A stretch of DNA of 64,000 nt from JBALVT01 sp045110675 (lineage in GTDB: Bacteria > Pseudomonadota > Gammaproteobacteria > Pseudomonadales > Halieaceae): positions 1 through 64,000 of the forward strand of contig JBGCGJ010000042.1 of the NCBI GenBank assembly GCA_045110675.1. Direction: 5' to 3'. Made by a program: the position numbers and the translations under genes. The first letter of the stretch is position 1. Each line of letters opens with the position of its first letter. A model generated the notes under the pieces. It was not told where the DNA came from. It searched no databases and was given only the letters and a program-made list of their open reading frames with translations. This document shows, piece by piece, positions 41,372 through 50,519 of this stretch.

Positions 41372-42367
41372 TTAGGAGGTAATTCTCGTTGCCTGATCCG
41401 TGCCGGCGTCGTTACAGTATTTGCTCGACAACGCCTCTCGGCGGCGATTGTAGCCTTTTTCCAGTTTGACGGCCTCTCGCATGTGCGAATCGGGAAGGCG
41501 ACCATAGCTGTCGTTCCAGGGCACCCGGTTCACTCGCTTGTGCTGCCAGTAGTACTTGAGCTCCTCCCGGTCCCAATTGGCGTAGATATCCGACCAGCTC
41601 TGACGATTGCAGTGCGGCGTTAAACAACTTTCGGTGATATCTTCGCCCTCGGCTTGAAAGCGATAGTCTACTGACAGTCGCATGCGTTCGCTGTTGTTGG
41701 GTAGCGCGCGGTGCACCGTGTGGCTGTGAAATATGATGACATCGCCCAGTGTGAAATCGCCACCCACCCAGTCCAGTGATTGTGCCTCCGCCGGTAGCGA
41801 TGCTTGTCGATGACCATCCCCCAGAGAAAACTCCAGCGGCAGTAAGCCTAAACGATTCGAGCCTTCCAGTATTGCCAGAGGTCCCATATTGCCAGGACAG
41901 TCCGACAGGGGGATCCAGCTCGCGTAAAGTTCCGATGTGCCCTGATTATTGGGGAAGTCCTGGTGGGGCGGTGTACTCCAGTCCTGGTTATCCGGAAACA
42001 CCAATCGGGCAATGGATAAGGGATGTGGGAATGCACTCGGTCCCAGTAAAGCGCGCATGACCTCGCCTAGCGCTTGATGGTGGGGAAGCGCGTGAAAGTC
42101 CTGTAGACGTTGGACCTGGTCATAGACTTCGAAATAGTCTTCTTCGCCTTCTACCTTGGGGACAGTCCAGGAAATAGCGTCCATCGGATTTGTGCCCGGT
42201 TTCAGCCATTTACTCCGCTCGCAAATCTCAACAATTTGTCGGCGAAGCGATGTCAGGATGCCTCGGTCCATTAGTCCGGGAATATAGAGATATCCATCCT
42301 GAAAAAATCGTTCTCGCAAAGCACCCGCATGGGTAATATGGGGGGATGAGTCGTAAAACGCTTTCAT
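41372..42367 (-). CDS. Phytanoyl-CoA dioxygenase (PhyH) family oxygenase
   Basis: A 331-residue non-haem iron oxygenase of the PhyH family. The iron ligands are His and Asp in PPHQDFPNNQG near residue 140 and His in FHSHTVHRALPNN near residue 218, with Arg in RMRLSVDYRF. Bacterial members hydroxylate or halogenate lipids, sugars and natural products. It is the first gene of a three-oxygenase operon that abuts paralogue 2. The substrate is not known. Confidence 0.88.
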   Translation of the reverse strand: MKAFYDSSPHITHAGALRERFFQDGYLYIPGLMDRGILTSLRRQIVEICERSKWLKPGTNPMDAISWTVPKVEGEEDYFEVYDQVQRLQDFHALPHHQALGEVMRALLGPSAFPHPLSIARLVFPDNQDWSTPPHQDFPNNQGTSELYASWIPLSDCPGNMGPLAILEGSNRLGLLPLEFSLGDGHRQASLPAEAQSLDWVGGDFTLGDVIIFHSHTVHRALPNNSERMRLSVDYRFQAEGEDITESCLTPHCNRQSWSDIYANWDREELKYYWQHKRVNRVPWNDSYGRLPDSHMREAVKLEKGYNRRREALSSKYCNDAGTDQATRITS

Positions 42368-42502
42368 TGTTTTCTATAGGCTCGATTGTGCGCTAGCGCA
42401 ATGGTGAGTGTTCTGCTTAGCCGTTTTGAAGCTGTCAGCTCAGCTGCTGATTATAGGGCTCGAGGATGTCGAAAACCACTGAGCTAAATCAATAACGGTA
42501 GA

Positions 42503-43375
42503 CTATCGCCCGCTGCCATTGACCCACTGGCTGATTTCCCCAAGGAGAGACTCACAGTCTTCTATCGGTCCCTGTCCTCCTGCAAAACCGTGTTGTGCAT
42601 TGGGGTAGTTGCTGTAGGCCACATCCACTCCCGCAGCCTGCAATGCTTCCGCATAGGCTTTGCCCTCGTCACGCAGCGGATCGTGCTCCGCTGTGATGAC
42701 CATCGAGCGCGGCAGTTTCGACAGATTGGTTGATCTCAAGGGAAAGGCTCTGTCGGAAGGATTTTCATTCCCTGCCAGATAAGTATCCCAGAACCATACC
42801 ATGAGGTTTTTGCTCAGGGCGTAGCCTTTGCCCTTTTCGACGTAGGACACTCTGTCGATCGTATAGTGGTCGGTGACTGGATATATGGCGATCTTACCCA
42901 CGACTCCTGCGCTCACGTCTTCGGGTAATTCCACTGCGGTGGCTATGGCGAGGTGACCTCCCGCACTGTCGCCAGCGAGGATTATCTCCCCATTGCTAGG
43001 GCCCAACTCACCACAGTGTTCCGCGATCCAGGTAGTCGCTGCCAGGGCATCATCCTGGGCTGCGGGAAACGGGTGTTCCGGTGCCAGACGATAGTCTACG
43101 GCGATCAAGGTGCAGCCGCATTCGTCACTGAGTCTCTGGCAAATGGGATGGTGGGTATCCAGGTCGCCAATGACCCAGCCGCCGCCGTGAAAATAGATGA
43201 TCATCGGTTTATCAGCACCGCTGTCCTGGAGGTAGGCGCGCAGCGCGATAGGGCCGTTGGGGCCACTGGCGTGAAACGTGCTGTAGGGTTTGTCTTGCGT
43301 GTGGCCCTTCCAGGCGTAGGCACTGGCGAGCCGATAAAACTTGCGCAGCAGAAAAACCTTCAGGGTTTGTAGCAT
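42503..43375 (-). CDS. Alpha/beta hydrolase, hormone-sensitive-lipase family esterase
   Basis: A 290-residue esterase. The oxyanion motif is YFHGGGWVIGD, the nucleophile elbow is LAGDSAGGHLA, and the catalytic Asp and His are seen in TAEHDPLRDEG and NAQHGFAGG. It would hydrolyse short-chain esters in the cytoplasm. It lies 30 bases from the metallo-hydrolase gene on the same strand, with a second HSL-type esterase at 46678-47634. The pair suggests a pathway that releases acyl esters, but no substrate is given by the sequence. Confidence 0.92.
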   Translation of the reverse strand: MLQTLKVFLLRKFYRLASAYAWKGHTQDKPYSTFHASGPNGPIALRAYLQDSGADKPMIIYFHGGGWVIGDLDTHHPICQRLSDECGCTLIAVDYRLAPEHPFPAAQDDALAATTWIAEHCGELGPSNGEIILAGDSAGGHLAIATAVELPEDVSAGVVGKIAIYPVTDHYTIDRVSYVEKGKGYALSKNLMVWFWDTYLAGNENPSDRAFPLRSTNLSKLPRSMVITAEHDPLRDEGKAYAEALQAAGVDVAYSNYPNAQHGFAGGQGPIEDCESLLGEISQWVNGSGR

Positions 43376-43405
43376 GGTTCAGGCCTTATTGGGTCTATGA
43401 TTCAT

Positions 43406-44488
43406 TCACGCCTCGTCGAAGGCAGCGGTCTCTGGTTTCTGCTGGTACCAATCAACACCGTGCTCGTCGCGGGTGCGCAATGCTCTTCGTCTCCCGAGTA
43501 GGCAGTTCAGGTGAGCCAGTGCTTCACCGGTTGCCATGCCCATCAGGCCCGATGTAATTTCTCGTTTGAACAAAGCGGGAAAGCAATCGACGGCTCTACG
43601 GGGTTCTTCAAGGTGATCAAACAGTTTATCCAGATCGCGTTCGTGCTCTTCTATAACCTGGGTCAATCGCACGTGCAATCCGTAAAAAGGGGCTTCGTGA
43701 GCCGGGAGAACCAATACGTCATCCGGAAGCTTGTCGCGAATTTTTGCATTGGATTGCAGCCATTCCTTGAGTGGATCACCCCCGGGTTCAGTGGGGAATA
43801 CGCTGACGTTTGGGGTTATTTTCGGTAATACCTGATCGCCGGAGATGAGTAGCTTCAGTGCCGGACAGTATAAGGCGGCGTGTTCTGGTGAGTGACCGCT
43901 GCCTGAGATAACCTGCCAGTAGCGGTTGTTAATCTTGAACGTCTCGCCATCGATCATGCGACGAAAGCTGTCTGGTAGTGGCGATATGGCCCGCCCAAAT
44001 CCACCGAACTTATTGCGGTAGACATCCATTTGCCCTTCATCGTATCCCGCCGCTTGATAGAAGGTAATAGCGGCTTTAGGCGCTACGCGACCCGTATCGC
44101 CGGCCATTGCCCTACACATGAGGAATTCCTCCCTCGACATCCAGAGCTGGCAGCCAAAGCGTTCTGTTAGCCAACCTGCCAAGCCCACATGGTCTGGGTG
44201 TAAATGGGTGCAAATAACACGGACGATGGGTTTGCCACCCATAAATTCCTTGAATATCCTTTCCCAGATTTCTTTGGCGCTGTTGATGGCCAGGCAAGTG
44301 TCTACTACTGTCCAGCCATTGTCATCTTCCAGCAGCCACAAGTTGATATGGTCCAAGGACATTGGCATGGGGAATCTAGCCCAATAGACGCCCTCGGCAA
44401 CTTTCTCCGGGACGCCGGGTTCGGGTGCAGCGGCGACACCCCAGGGATAGTTTAGGCCGCGGTAGAGTTCTGAGTTTTCGCTGAGCAT
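43406..44488 (-). CDS. Metallo-beta-lactamase-fold hydrolase
   Basis: A 360-residue MBL-fold protein with the zinc-binding signature CTHLHPDHVGLAGWL near residue 95 and further ligands in SGSGHSPEHAALY and VLPAHEAPF. Such proteins are thiolesterases, lactonases or other hydrolases. An extra C-terminal 80 residues with a helical look are common in the group associated with acyl-CoA pathways. It follows RidA by 24 bases on the same strand. The substrate is unknown. Confidence 0.9.
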   Translation of the reverse strand: MLSENSELYRGLNYPWGVAAAPEPGVPEKVAEGVYWARFPMPMSLDHINLWLLEDDNGWTVVDTCLAINSAKEIWERIFKEFMGGKPIVRVICTHLHPDHVGLAGWLTERFGCQLWMSREEFLMCRAMAGDTGRVAPKAAITFYQAAGYDEGQMDVYRNKFGGFGRAISPLPDSFRRMIDGETFKINNRYWQVISGSGHSPEHAALYCPALKLLISGDQVLPKITPNVSVFPTEPGGDPLKEWLQSNAKIRDKLPDDVLVLPAHEAPFYGLHVRLTQVIEEHERDLDKLFDHLEEPRRAVDCFPALFKREITSGLMGMATGEALAHLNCLLGRRRALRTRDEHGVDWYQQKPETAAFDEA

Positions 44489-44512
44489 ATTGTGAGCCGT
44501 GTCAGGTGTAGC

Positions 44513-44908
44513 TCAGGCAACGGCCGTCGCTTCAATTTCGACCATAATGGCTGGATCATATAGGCGGTCTACACCCACCAGTGTGGAGCTAGGTTGGCAG
44601 CCGCTCTCGCCGATCATACCGAAGAGATCACCGCCAGCTGCCATCAGAGCATCTACATCCGTTGTGAATATATTGAGTCTGACGATATTGCTCGGCTCCA
44701 TATCTGCTTCACTCAACACATCGAGCAAGTTCGCCCAGGCGAGACGAAACTGGGCGGGTAAATCGCCCTCATGCATGGCCGAGCCGTCACTGGCCGAAGA
44801 GGTTTGCCCCGACAGGTACAAAGTGCGACTCTCGTTTTTGACCTCGACACCGTGGTTAATTCCAAAACCCAGCAACCAGGGGGTGGGGTTGTATGCGCGC
44901 TTTTCCAT
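44513..44908 (-). CDS. RidA-family enamine/imine deaminase
   Basis: A 131-residue protein with the YjgF/YER057c/UK114 fold, including TLYLSGQTSSASDG and the C-terminal LVGVDRLYDPAIMVEIEATAV. RidA proteins hydrolyse reactive enamines and imines made by PLP enzymes; some relatives have other roles. The conserved substrate-binding Arg of the canonical RidA subgroup is not obvious at the C-terminus (it reads DPAIMVEIEA), so this may be another Rid subfamily. It precedes the MBL-fold gene. Confidence 0.85.
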   Translation of the reverse strand: MEKRAYNPTPWLLGFGINHGVEVKNESRTLYLSGQTSSASDGSAMHEGDLPAQFRLAWANLLDVLSEADMEPSNIVRLNIFTTDVDALMAAGGDLFGMIGESGCQPSSTLVGVDRLYDPAIMVEIEATAVA

Positions 44909-45061
44909 AGTTTGAGTTCCTTTGTTAGCGGAGTCCGAATGAGCTTGCGCCGGCTAAATCCTTGCATTGTTTGCCAGCGACAGATGGACTGCAGACACTA
45001 TAGACACAATGCCTATTTGTTGCCAACACCAGTCAGTGGATGAATCTGCTCTGCTGCGGCT

Positions 45062-46642
45062 TTACCCTACGCCTCTTTCAGAGTCACCCCAATAGAGCGC
45101 TCTGACCGCTTTCTTGTCTGGTTTGCCCACAGGGGTAAGGGGAATGCCATCAACAAAGTCGATGGATTTTGGTGATTGCACAGAGCCTTTCGCATCCTTC
45201 ACCAAGGCCTGCATCTCCGCGATTAAGCTTGCCGTTCCCTCGATGTCGGGTTTGAGAACAATCACGGCTTTAACCGCTTCTCCCCAGGTCTCATCCGGGA
45301 CCCCGACAACCACTGCTTGGCCGACCGCATCGTGTGTTGCCAGAACATCTTCTACTTCTCGAGGGAACACATTGAATCCGCCGGTTACGATCATGTCTTT
45401 GGTTCGATCGACGATGTACAGGAAGCCGTCTTCGTCGAATCGCCCGACATCGCCTGTGTGCATCCAGCCACCGTCGAAGGCCTCGGCGGTTTGCTCCGGC
45501 ATATCCAGATAGCCTTTCATGACCAAAGGTGCGCGAACACAGATTTCTCCTGGTTCTCCCTTGTCCACCGGATTGTTATCCTGATCCATGAGTTCCAGGT
45601 GAACCCAGGGAGCGGGGCGGCCGCAGGATCCCAAACGTTCGGGTTTGGCCAAATCGTGCTCGGCTTTTTTCATATTGGTGAGCACCATGGGCGCTTCCGA
45701 CTGACCAAAGAACTGATAGAAGATTTGCCCCCATTTTTCGATGCCCTCTTTAAGCCGCACAGGGCTCATGGGTGAGGCACCGTAGAAAATTGTTTCCATG
45801 CTGGACATATCTGCCGTCGCTGACAGTGGTGAATCCAACAGGAAATACAACATCACAGGAACCAGCATGGTCGCCGTGATTTTGTGTTGCTCGACCATTG
45901 CGTAGAACTCGTCTGGACTAAACCCCTGCATCACGTAAAAGGCGCCACCTTTTTGCAACACGGGGATGAAAAAAGCAGCGGCCGCATGTGACAGGGGTGT
46001 TGCCATCAGCATGCGCAGTTCTTCGGGAAACTCCCATTCCGCCATTTGAATTTGCGTCATGTAGGCGGTGGCCCGATACGTGCTCTGCACGCCCTTTGGC
46101 TTGCCGGTCGTGCCACCGGTGAAGTTAATCGATGACACATCATCGGGATCGACATCCGGCGCAACTAGCGCTTTTGGTTCGAAAGTGGCGGCCAGAGCCA
46201 AGTAATCTTCGCCGCATTTTGTCGGACCAAACCCAAGCATCAACTTTAATCCTGGCACTTTTTCTTTGAGCGCCGCCGCGTGATCGTCGAACAGTGCGGC
46301 GTCGTAGACCAGAGTTTCGATGCCAGCTGCCTCCAGTACGTAGGCGTGATCATCCAGAGACCCCAGTGGATGCAGCGGTGTTCCGCTGCAACCGGCCAGT
46401 TGCATGGCGGCTATATTCGACAGCACTTCAGGTCGGTTCGCAGAGATAACGGCGACGCGGCTGCCATTGCCCAAACCCTTGGATTGCAATGCCTGCACCA
46501 TTTGGCTGGTGCTTTCGCGCACTTCCCGGTAACTGGCCACTTTGTCACCAAGGTAGAGGCAGGGTTCATCGTTGTGGCGATTCAGCCCGTCGATCAGCAA
46601 GTGCGGCATTAAGGGTGGGTGGTGAATGGCGTCAGTACTCAT
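45062..46642 (-). CDS. AMP-dependent acyl-CoA synthetase/ligase
   Basis: A 526-residue ANL enzyme that activates a carboxylic acid with ATP and CoA. The phosphate loop is SSINFTGGTTGKPKGV near residue 180, then YQFFGQSEAP, WMHTGDVGRFDEDGFLYIVDRTKD and the C-terminal lysine region LTPVGKPDKKAVR. It is a medium-chain, long-chain or aromatic acid ligase by overall shape; the acid cannot be told. It lies between RidA and a second esterase on the same strand, consistent with a pathway for ester-bound acids. Confidence 0.93.
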   Translation of the reverse strand: MSTDAIHHPPLMPHLLIDGLNRHNDEPCLYLGDKVASYREVRESTSQMVQALQSKGLGNGSRVAVISANRPEVLSNIAAMQLAGCSGTPLHPLGSLDDHAYVLEAAGIETLVYDAALFDDHAAALKEKVPGLKLMLGFGPTKCGEDYLALAATFEPKALVAPDVDPDDVSSINFTGGTTGKPKGVQSTYRATAYMTQIQMAEWEFPEELRMLMATPLSHAAAAFFIPVLQKGGAFYVMQGFSPDEFYAMVEQHKITATMLVPVMLYFLLDSPLSATADMSSMETIFYGASPMSPVRLKEGIEKWGQIFYQFFGQSEAPMVLTNMKKAEHDLAKPERLGSCGRPAPWVHLELMDQDNNPVDKGEPGEICVRAPLVMKGYLDMPEQTAEAFDGGWMHTGDVGRFDEDGFLYIVDRTKDMIVTGGFNVFPREVEDVLATHDAVGQAVVVGVPDETWGEAVKAVIVLKPDIEGTASLIAEMQALVKDAKGSVQSPKSIDFVDGIPLTPVGKPDKKAVRALYWGDSERGVG

Positions 46643-46677
46643 GAAAGCTCCATGTCTTTTTGCATCAATTGATTTAG

Positions 46678-47634
46678 TTAAGGGTTCGAAATGTTAAGGC
46701 CGCGTCGCAGTACTGTTTTCATTTCTTGCGCTTCGCGTTGGCTTGTCGCCGCGTTCATGAACATTGAGGAACCGTGGAAGGTGCCCGGGTAGCTGTGCAG
46801 TTCTACTGAGACACCCGCTTGCATCAGCTTCAAAGCGAATAGCACACCCTCATCTCTCAGGGGGTCAAATTCCATGGTTGTGACGTGTGCAGGCGGCAGT
46901 CCAGAAAGATCCTCGGTGCGCGCGGGTGCTGCCAGGTAGGGGACATTGTCGGCTCCACGGGTATAGTCGGCGCCCAGGTAGTAATCCCAACTCAGCTCTG
47001 CGGCTGGTCGATTCCATAGAGGGGTATCTGTGAATTGCTTCATGCTGCTTGTTTCCAGTCGGTCATCGACCTCTGGAATCCCCAGGTATTGAAAGCACAG
47101 TTTCGGTCCATTTCGGTCCCGGCTTAGCAATGCGGTGGCGGCGGACAAACCGCCACCTGCGCTCTGGCCAAAAATACCGAGGCGATCGAGATCGATACCG
47201 AGTTTTTGGGCATTTTCGCTAGTCCACAGCAGCGCTGCGTAGCAATCATTGAGACCTCCCGGATAGGGCGTCTCCGGCGCTTTGCGGTAATCCACCGACA
47301 CCAGCACGATGCCTAAATCCCGGCACAGTGACAGGCAGGCGCCGTGCTCACTTTCGATATTGCCAACGACGAAGCCTCCGCCGTGAATGTAGAGTAGAGC
47401 GGGGACCGAGTTCGCTTTTTCTTGTGGCGAATAGATTCTAACGGATACCTCGGGCGATTTTTCCGCTCCCGGAATTGACAGGTTCTCGATGTCTACACCG
47501 GATTCGTCCAATTCGGCATTGGTCTGACTGATCATCTCATTGAAACCGGCGCGGGTGGCGGCGGGGTCTTCCAAGGCGATGTTAGGAAGAAACTCAATAA
47601 AAGGTTGCAGCTCAGGGTCGATGGCGTAAGTCAT
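46678..47634 (-). CDS. Alpha/beta hydrolase, hormone-sensitive-lipase family esterase
   Basis: A 318-residue esterase from ATG 47634, which has AAGGAG 9 bases upstream; an open frame continues 80 codons further but is not needed. Motifs are YIHGGGFVVGN (oxyanion), IFGQSAGGGLSAAT (nucleophile) and FDPLRDEG with GTFHGS (Asp and His). It resembles the esterase at 42503-43375 in plan but differs in detail. It is divergent from the luciferase-like gene, with a 263-bp gap in which I see no clear promoter. Confidence 0.92.
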   Translation of the reverse strand: MTYAIDPELQPFIEFLPNIALEDPAATRAGFNEMISQTNAELDESGVDIENLSIPGAEKSPEVSVRIYSPQEKANSVPALLYIHGGGFVVGNIESEHGACLSLCRDLGIVLVSVDYRKAPETPYPGGLNDCYAALLWTSENAQKLGIDLDRLGIFGQSAGGGLSAATALLSRDRNGPKLCFQYLGIPEVDDRLETSSMKQFTDTPLWNRPAAELSWDYYLGADYTRGADNVPYLAAPARTEDLSGLPPAHVTTMEFDPLRDEGVLFALKLMQAGVSVELHSYPGTFHGSSMFMNAATSQREAQEMKTVLRRGLNISNP

Positions 47635-47897
47635 ATAAGTAATCTCCTTATGTTTATTTTGACGATGCGGGAGCGACAGGCAATGTCTCTTCAGGCCAGA
47701 ATTGTTGCCTGAAGTCGTTCCCGCGAAAGTTGTCGATGGTAGCGCGCTGATCGGATTTAACAGCATATCTTGTCCGAATGGAATGTGTACCTGCTCTGGT
47801 GCGCGATAGATACTGGGAAATATGCGCTGGGTGCGAATTGGCTTACTACTGCAATCCGCTCGATAGGTTGCCAATTGTATGCTGTGGAGATAAACAG

Positions 47898-48914
47898 ATG
47901 AAAATAGACAGTTCCCTGATGTTCGATCCAGTGAAGATCGGTGAAATGGCCGGTCAGCTGGAGCAGGCCGGTTTCGATGGCGCCTATACCTTTGAAGGCC
48001 AAAGTGATCCTTTCATATCTCTCAGTGTCGCTGCGATGAATACGCGCAAGATGGAGCTGATGACGTCAATCGCCGTAGCCTTTTCCCGCAACCCCATGAG
48101 TTTGGCTTACACGGCTAACGATTTGCAAAATCTGTCTGGTGGGCGCTTTATTCTCGGTTTAGGGACTCAGGTTAAAGCTCATATAGAGCGACGTTTTGCC
48201 ATGCCCTGGAGCAAGCCCGCTGCGAGAATGCGGGAAATGGTATTGGCGATCAGAGCCATTTGGAAGTGCTGGGAAACCGGTGAAAAACTCAAATTTGAGG
48301 GCGAGTTTTACCAGCACACTTTAATGTCGCCTATTTTCAGTCCCGGACCCAATCCGCACGGAATACCTAAGATCTATCTCGCCGGTGTCGGCCCTCTTAT
48401 GACCGAAGTGGCGGGGGAAGTCGGTGATGGCTACTTTATGCACCCATTCAACACCGAAAAATCCATGAATGAACTGTCTCTTGCTGCGCTGGGGCGCGGA
48501 TTGGGAAAAGCCGATAAGAGGCGTGACGACTATACCATTTCCGCTCAGGTTGTCACTGCCACTGGTCTAGACGAGGAGAGTATGAAGGCGTCTATCTTCT
48601 CTGCGAAAAATCAAATTGCCTTTTATGCCTCTACCCCCTCCTATTTGCCGATACTCAAATGCCACGGTCTGGAGGATTTGCAGATTGAAGCTAATAAACT
48701 CACCCGGGAAGGAAAGTGGATGGAACTCAACGCATTGATTGATGACGATCTACTCAAAACTTTTGCCGTAGTGGGAACACCGACCGAGGTCGCGGATCAG
48801 ATTGCGGCTCGTTACAAGGGGAAGGTCGATCGGATTAGCCCAGTCGTCTATCAGCCGGATGTTGCGCTCTTAAGTGAGCTTAGAAGTAAGATTAGTGCGG
48901 CAGTCGCTGACTAA
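47898..48914 (+). CDS. Luciferase-like (LLM class) flavin/F420-type oxidoreductase
   Basis: A 338-residue TIM-barrel oxidoreductase of the bacterial luciferase superfamily. Typical segments are FDGAYTFEGQSDPF, TSIAVAFSRNPMSLAYTANDLQNLSGGRFILGLGTQ and PKIYLAGVGPLMTEVAGEVGDGYF. The start at 47898 has GTGGAG 8 bases upstream, and MKIDSSLM is the usual family beginning. Whether it uses FMN or F420 cannot be decided from sequence. Gammaproteobacteria usually lack F420, so FMN is likelier. It is a possible monooxygenase or reductase for the same pathway as the esterases and ligase. Confidence 0.9.
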   Translation: MKIDSSLMFDPVKIGEMAGQLEQAGFDGAYTFEGQSDPFISLSVAAMNTRKMELMTSIAVAFSRNPMSLAYTANDLQNLSGGRFILGLGTQVKAHIERRFAMPWSKPAARMREMVLAIRAIWKCWETGEKLKFEGEFYQHTLMSPIFSPGPNPHGIPKIYLAGVGPLMTEVAGEVGDGYFMHPFNTEKSMNELSLAALGRGLGKADKRRDDYTISAQVVTATGLDEESMKASIFSAKNQIAFYASTPSYLPILKCHGLEDLQIEANKLTREGKWMELNALIDDDLLKTFAVVGTPTEVADQIAARYKGKVDRISPVVYQPDVALLSELRSKISAAVAD

Positions 48915-48924
48915 TTAGCCATTA

Positions 48925-50514
48925 CTAGGCAAGTAGGGCGCGTCCTGGGATAGACTGCAGTAGCTGCCGTGTGTATTCCTCCTGGGGGTTCTCAAACAGA
49001 GTCTGCCCGCTTCCCTGCTCGACGATTTCACCTTTATAGAGCACCAGTATTCTATCGGCGATATGCCTCACTACCGCGAGATCGTGTGACACAAACAGCA
49101 TCGTTAAGCCGTATTCCTTCGACAGATCCAACATTAAATCCAAGATTTGTGCCTGAATAGTGACGTCCAGCGCAGATACCGGTTCATCCGCGACAATAAA
49201 TTCCGGACGCGTCGCCAGTGCTCTGCCAATGGCGATCCGCTGTCTCTGGCCACCGGAAAATTCGTGGGGATACTTGCGGACGAAATGCCTGGCCAGTCCC
49301 ACATTGTCCATCAGTCTCAATACGGCCGCTTCAACGGTTTGTCGAGTTTCTATGGAGTGTAGTAGAAGCGGCTCGGCCAGCGTATCAAAAACCGACATAC
49401 GGGGGTTTAGTGACGCATAGGGGTCCTGGAAAATCATTTGCATGCGCCGACGCATGGTTTTTAATGCCTTGCCCTGTAGTTTGGTAACATCAACCCCGTC
49501 AAACACGACGCTACCAGAGGTGACCGGAACCAAGCGCAGCAGCGAGCGTCCAATCGTCGACTTACCGCTTCCCGACTCGCCTACCAAACCCAAAATTTCA
49601 CCCTTTTTCAGGGAGAAGCTGACATCTTCAACGGCTTTGACAGGTTCTCGTTTCTTGCCCTGATCGAACCAGGTGCGCAGATTGCTCACCTTGATCAAGG
49701 TTTCCCGTTCATCGGCGTGCAGTGCTTTAGTGCCAGCGGGTATGGCGGCGAGCAGTTTCTGTGTATAGGGGTGTGCTGCGTTTTCAAAAATATCTCTTGA
49801 GTTGCCGCGCTCTACCACTGTACCGCTTTGCATGACAATAATCTGATCTGCAATATCGGCGACCACCGCCAAATCATGGCTGATGAAAATCACACCGATA
49901 TCGCGCTTCTTCTGCAGGTCGGCCATCAGCTGGAGAATCTGAGCCTGTATGGTGACATCCAACGCAGTGGTGGGTTCGTCGGCAATGAGCAGTTTGGGTT
50001 CATTGATTAATGCCATAGCGATCATGACTCTTTGGCGCATGCCACCGGAGAATTCGTGGGGGTAGCAGTCGATGGTTGATTGCGGATCGCGAATGCCGAC
50101 TTCGTCGAGTAATTCAATCGCTCTATCTCTGGCTTCCTGCTTGGAAACATCCTTATGAAAGAGCAACGGTTCCATCAACTGCTTGCCAATTTTCATATAC
50201 GGGTTGAGGCACGTCATGGGATCTTGGAAAATCATGGCAATATCGCGGCCGCGAATTTTGCGCAGTTCGTTCTCTGGCAGTTGCAGTAAATCGGCGCCCT
50301 CAAAAAATGCCTCGCCCCCTTCAATTTGTCCGGGGGGTTGTGGAACAAGTCCCAACAAACTGTAACAGGCGACGGATTTGCCCGAACCCGATTCGCCAAT
50401 AATGGCGGTAATCTGCCCTGATTCCACGCTGAAACTGACATCGTTCACCGCAGTGTTGACGCCGTTACGCGTAACAAAATTCACCTTAAGGTTTTTTACA
50501 TCGAGCAGCGACAT
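48925..50514 (-). CDS. Oligopeptide/dipeptide ABC transporter, fused dual ATPase
   Basis: A 529-residue fusion of two ATPases of the DppD/DppF (OppD/OppF) type. Each half has a Walker A (GESGSGKSVA near residue 40 and GESGSGKSTIG near residue 315), a signature sequence (FSGGMRQR and FSGGQRQR) and a Walker B (LLIADEPTTALD and FIVADEPVSALD). It powers the importer formed with the two permeases and the binding lipoprotein. It starts 5 bases after the OppC-like gene and ends the operon. The fused form is common in proteobacteria. Confidence 0.96.
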   Translation of the reverse strand: MSLLDVKNLKVNFVTRNGVNTAVNDVSFSVESGQITAIIGESGSGKSVACYSLLGLVPQPPGQIEGGEAFFEGADLLQLPENELRKIRGRDIAMIFQDPMTCLNPYMKIGKQLMEPLLFHKDVSKQEARDRAIELLDEVGIRDPQSTIDCYPHEFSGGMRQRVMIAMALINEPKLLIADEPTTALDVTIQAQILQLMADLQKKRDIGVIFISHDLAVVADIADQIIVMQSGTVVERGNSRDIFENAAHPYTQKLLAAIPAGTKALHADERETLIKVSNLRTWFDQGKKREPVKAVEDVSFSLKKGEILGLVGESGSGKSTIGRSLLRLVPVTSGSVVFDGVDVTKLQGKALKTMRRRMQMIFQDPYASLNPRMSVFDTLAEPLLLHSIETRQTVEAAVLRLMDNVGLARHFVRKYPHEFSGGQRQRIAIGRALATRPEFIVADEPVSALDVTIQAQILDLMLDLSKEYGLTMLFVSHDLAVVRHIADRILVLYKGEIVEQGSGQTLFENPQEEYTRQLLQSIPGRALLA

Positions 50515-50519
50515 GCCAA

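Noticed and set aside
41373..41379. Ribosome-site-like taggagg near the oxygenase start
   Set aside because: It is on the plus strand, while the gene is on the minus strand, where the sequence is its complement and cannot act as a Shine-Dalgarno site.
47635..47874. 80-codon upstream extension of the second esterase
   Set aside because: ATG 47634 has a strong AAGGAG site and a normal family start; the extension has no domain or signal peptide.
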